Positions 62,201-64,000 of a stretch of 64,000 nucleotides of DNA are shown in pieces. Location of the stretch: NCBI GenBank assembly GCA_025526995.1, contig JAHLKG010000004.1, positions 930,001-994,000 on the forward strand, read 5' to 3'. A model generated the notes under the pieces. The model ran no database searches, had not been told where the DNA came from, and worked only from the letters and a program-made list of their open reading frames with translations. Position 1 is the first letter of the stretch; each line of letters starts with the position of its first letter. This stretch comes from Powellomyces hirtus (taxonomy: Eukaryota; Chytridiomycota; Chytridiomycetes; Spizellomycetales; Powellomycetaceae). Position numbers and translations under genes: made by a program.

Positions 62201-64000
62201 ATTAACTGCCACCTCGTCTTCAGCACGCATTGTGCCTGTTCACACCCAGCGGTCGACCTCCTTGCAATCAGAGACAGCGGTTGATCACCAATCCCGGCTC
62301 CCGCCCATGAAAACCAGCACGTCTCAGAATTTTGGACATCAAATGACCCAGAATTTCATGGAGATGTTCAGAAGTCGACCAGGTTCTCCAGCTCCCGGCG
62401 CTTCAAGTAGGACACCGGATAGAGCCAACGCAACCCGCTCCCCAGCACCAAAAGACTCTGGAGAGTCGATGAAAGACCACACGCCGATAGAAGCACCGGA
62501 TATGGACGTCGTTCAGTCTATTTTCGAGGCTCTACTTACATGGGGAGTGGACAAGGAACAGGACGCGGTCTTCCAAGAACGAGCCGAGTTAAGCCCACCA
62601 GGAGATCACATCGCGTTCGGGATGCGAGGGTCAGTATGAGATCCATTTTTCGTTTCTGAGCTAATGAGTCTTCGAATATGGATCCTCACTCGAAGTGATC
62701 TCCCAGGGCCAGCGGTCACCTGTCTTTCATGGCGCCATCGAAGCAGCCAGGATCCCATTGGACGGTATCATCCAGCGTTAGCGCAGCCCGTCTGCTGAAT
62801 ATTTTCGCCTTAGCTCGTGCCATCTTCGTTGCCCGCGGTAGGTTTAAGCCTGGATTTCTCATTAGATGAGCGCGCCTCATGAGAATTGCTTTCCAGGTCT
62901 AGAAGAAGAGCTTGGTTTGCTCATAACTTTCTACGGCGGGTCGCTACCGTCAATCATTGGACGGCATTACGCTTTCCCCTCCTTTTCGTATCTTGCCAAG
63001 TATTGGCAAGACCCAGTTGGTAACTTGTTCCGCATCATCAATCCGATCTAAAATGGCCCTCATATCTGTTTCCTTGCTGTAGCTGATGTGCAAATCGCCG
63101 CTCGCACATTGTTTAGCGCGACCTTGCAAAGAATGAGCGCTGAAGAAAAAGCCGCAGCAATCGAGTACTGGAGGGCGCATTGTGAGTTGTCATTCAGAGT
63201 TTTCACTTACGCTGGCGCCAGACGGGGCCACTATGTGCTGACTGTCTGCATACTTAGTACCTGTTGTTACCAAACACAACAGCAAACTCAATATGCGGGC
63301 GGTCCTCATTCTTGGTATAATCGGGTCCATTCAGCCAGAGCTGCTAGACACCAGGTTAGAAAGTATAGCAGACCGTCAACGATGGCCTTTTCTTCTGAAC
63401 ATCTATACATCAGAGTTTGCAAAGATGTTGCAGAATCCTTGGACCAATTACTGCGGGAGGAAACACCTCGGAACGTGTACCGAATCGCAGCAGTGGAGCT
63501 CCTCGGATCTGGATTTCCTCTGTGGGAACCTCACATCAATGGCACAGCAGTGCTCCGTACGCTCATTGCTTTCTCGGGACTTGCGACACCCAATCTGCCC
63601 GGAAGCGCAGGGTCAGCACCCCCGCCTAACGCTCCTCCTGTGCCGACAGCGAGCCCTGCCGTCATGGTCGCGTCACGGCAGGCTATTGTGCAAATTGCAT
63701 CCTGCAACGCTGCGTTGTTTATCAGCACGCTGACTATGGACCTCATGCACTCTAAGAGTGCGAGTGAGAGAGCTGGCAGTCTGAAGCTTCTCGGAATGTT
63801 CATTGCCAAAGTACGTAAACCAAACTTGTTTGCAGTTCCATCTTTGTTAGTGTGTTAACTAAACAGTTTTCCTTGCAATAGAAACCCCTGGTGTTGCTAC
63901 CACACCTGGGACGTGTTGTGGAAGCAATTGTCAAATGTTTGGATCCCAACTTGCCACACCTCAGAGATGCGCTGCAGGGAATCGTTACCGTCAACTTTGC
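59233..64000 (+). CDS. WDR7 / rabconnectin-3 beta-like, 3' partial
   Basis: Partner of rabconnectin-3 alpha (DMXL/Rav1 class) that promotes V-ATPase assembly on endomembranes. Twenty exons to the window edge: 59233-59397, 59534-59740, 59813-59890, 59969-60029, 60092-60291, 60386-60642, 60701-60933, 60993-61094, 61161-61371, 61419-61574, 61635-61743, 61804-61886, 61949-62031, 62107-62629, 62707-62837, 62897-63019, 63083-63181, 63258-63354, 63414-63810, 63882 onward. Frame is kept at each junction; the exon starting at 60386 is the least certain. N-terminal WD40 blades (AGHKSRISVITLG, EAIMWDIVDGRC, FTLRGHSGAVTCLF, DCTIKIWNM, LSGHPAKVIALHW, ADGNAYVWQ) are followed by a Pro/Ser linker and an alpha-helical part (SAARLLNIFALARAIF, IEYWRAH, LLPHLGRVVEAIVKCLDP). 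About 1140 codons lie in the window. Confidence 0.85.

Overview
The window is a gene-dense, intron-rich eukaryotic segment, most likely from a zoosporic (flagellated) fungus such as a chytrid or a relative. Fungal hallmarks are a four-RRM Nrd1-type RNA-binding protein, an Rcf2 orthologue, a fungal-type mitochondrial DNA polymerase and an Atf1-like bZIP factor. The first gene is the heavy chain of cytoplasmic dynein-2, the intraflagellar transport motor, which is kept only by fungi that build a flagellum. Introns are mostly 47-94 nt with GT..AG ends. Exon chains were joined by hand from splice signals, reading frame and conserved protein motifs; most spliced totals divide by three, but no transcript data were available.

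Layout: 1-8,447 dynein-2 heavy chain (+, 5' end outside); 8,507-12,715 mitochondrial DNA polymerase gamma (-); 13,052-14,138 exosome subunit Mtr3 (-), divergent from 14,491-18,208 TFIIIC WD40 subunit (+); 18.2-22.0 kb is sparse (COMM-like fragment, small probable mitochondrial protein); 21,989-24,214 CorA Mg2+ transporter (-), divergent from 25,137-29,793 SH3-RhoGEF (+); 30,098-30,933 Rcf2 (+); 31,811-33,361 Atf1-like bZIP (+); 33,570-34,492 AN1 zinc finger protein (-); 35,298-36,313 small ORF and SGNH hydrolase (-), divergent from 36,632-38,544 MFSD5-like transporter (+); 38,832-40,670 four-RRM protein (-).

From 40.7 to 45.0 kb I find no convincing protein gene. This stretch holds a TATA box, a long CT-rich tract, an array of about 90-nt repeats that fold into UUCG-capped hairpins with compensatory changes, and a TTGG minisatellite. 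I read it as a candidate structured non-coding RNA locus. Then come 45,040-46,283 Rab11 (-), 46,628-49,752 RecQ helicase (-), 50,795-54,604 a large protein with degenerate NDPK-like modules (+), 54,881-55,675 RNase H (+), 56,011-56,488 Bet1 SNARE (+), 56,599-58,372 argininosuccinate lyase (-), and 59,233 to the window end WDR7/rabconnectin-3 beta-like (+).

The two observations I rate highest are the RecQ gene, whose reading frame and conserved motifs are restored only if it contains two microexons of 8 nt and 2 nt, and the structured repeat array at 43.4-44.3 kb. The genes are mostly housekeeping (transport, vesicle traffic, RNA and DNA metabolism, mitochondria) and show no sign of a functional cluster; several pairs share divergent promoters of 0.3-1 kb.
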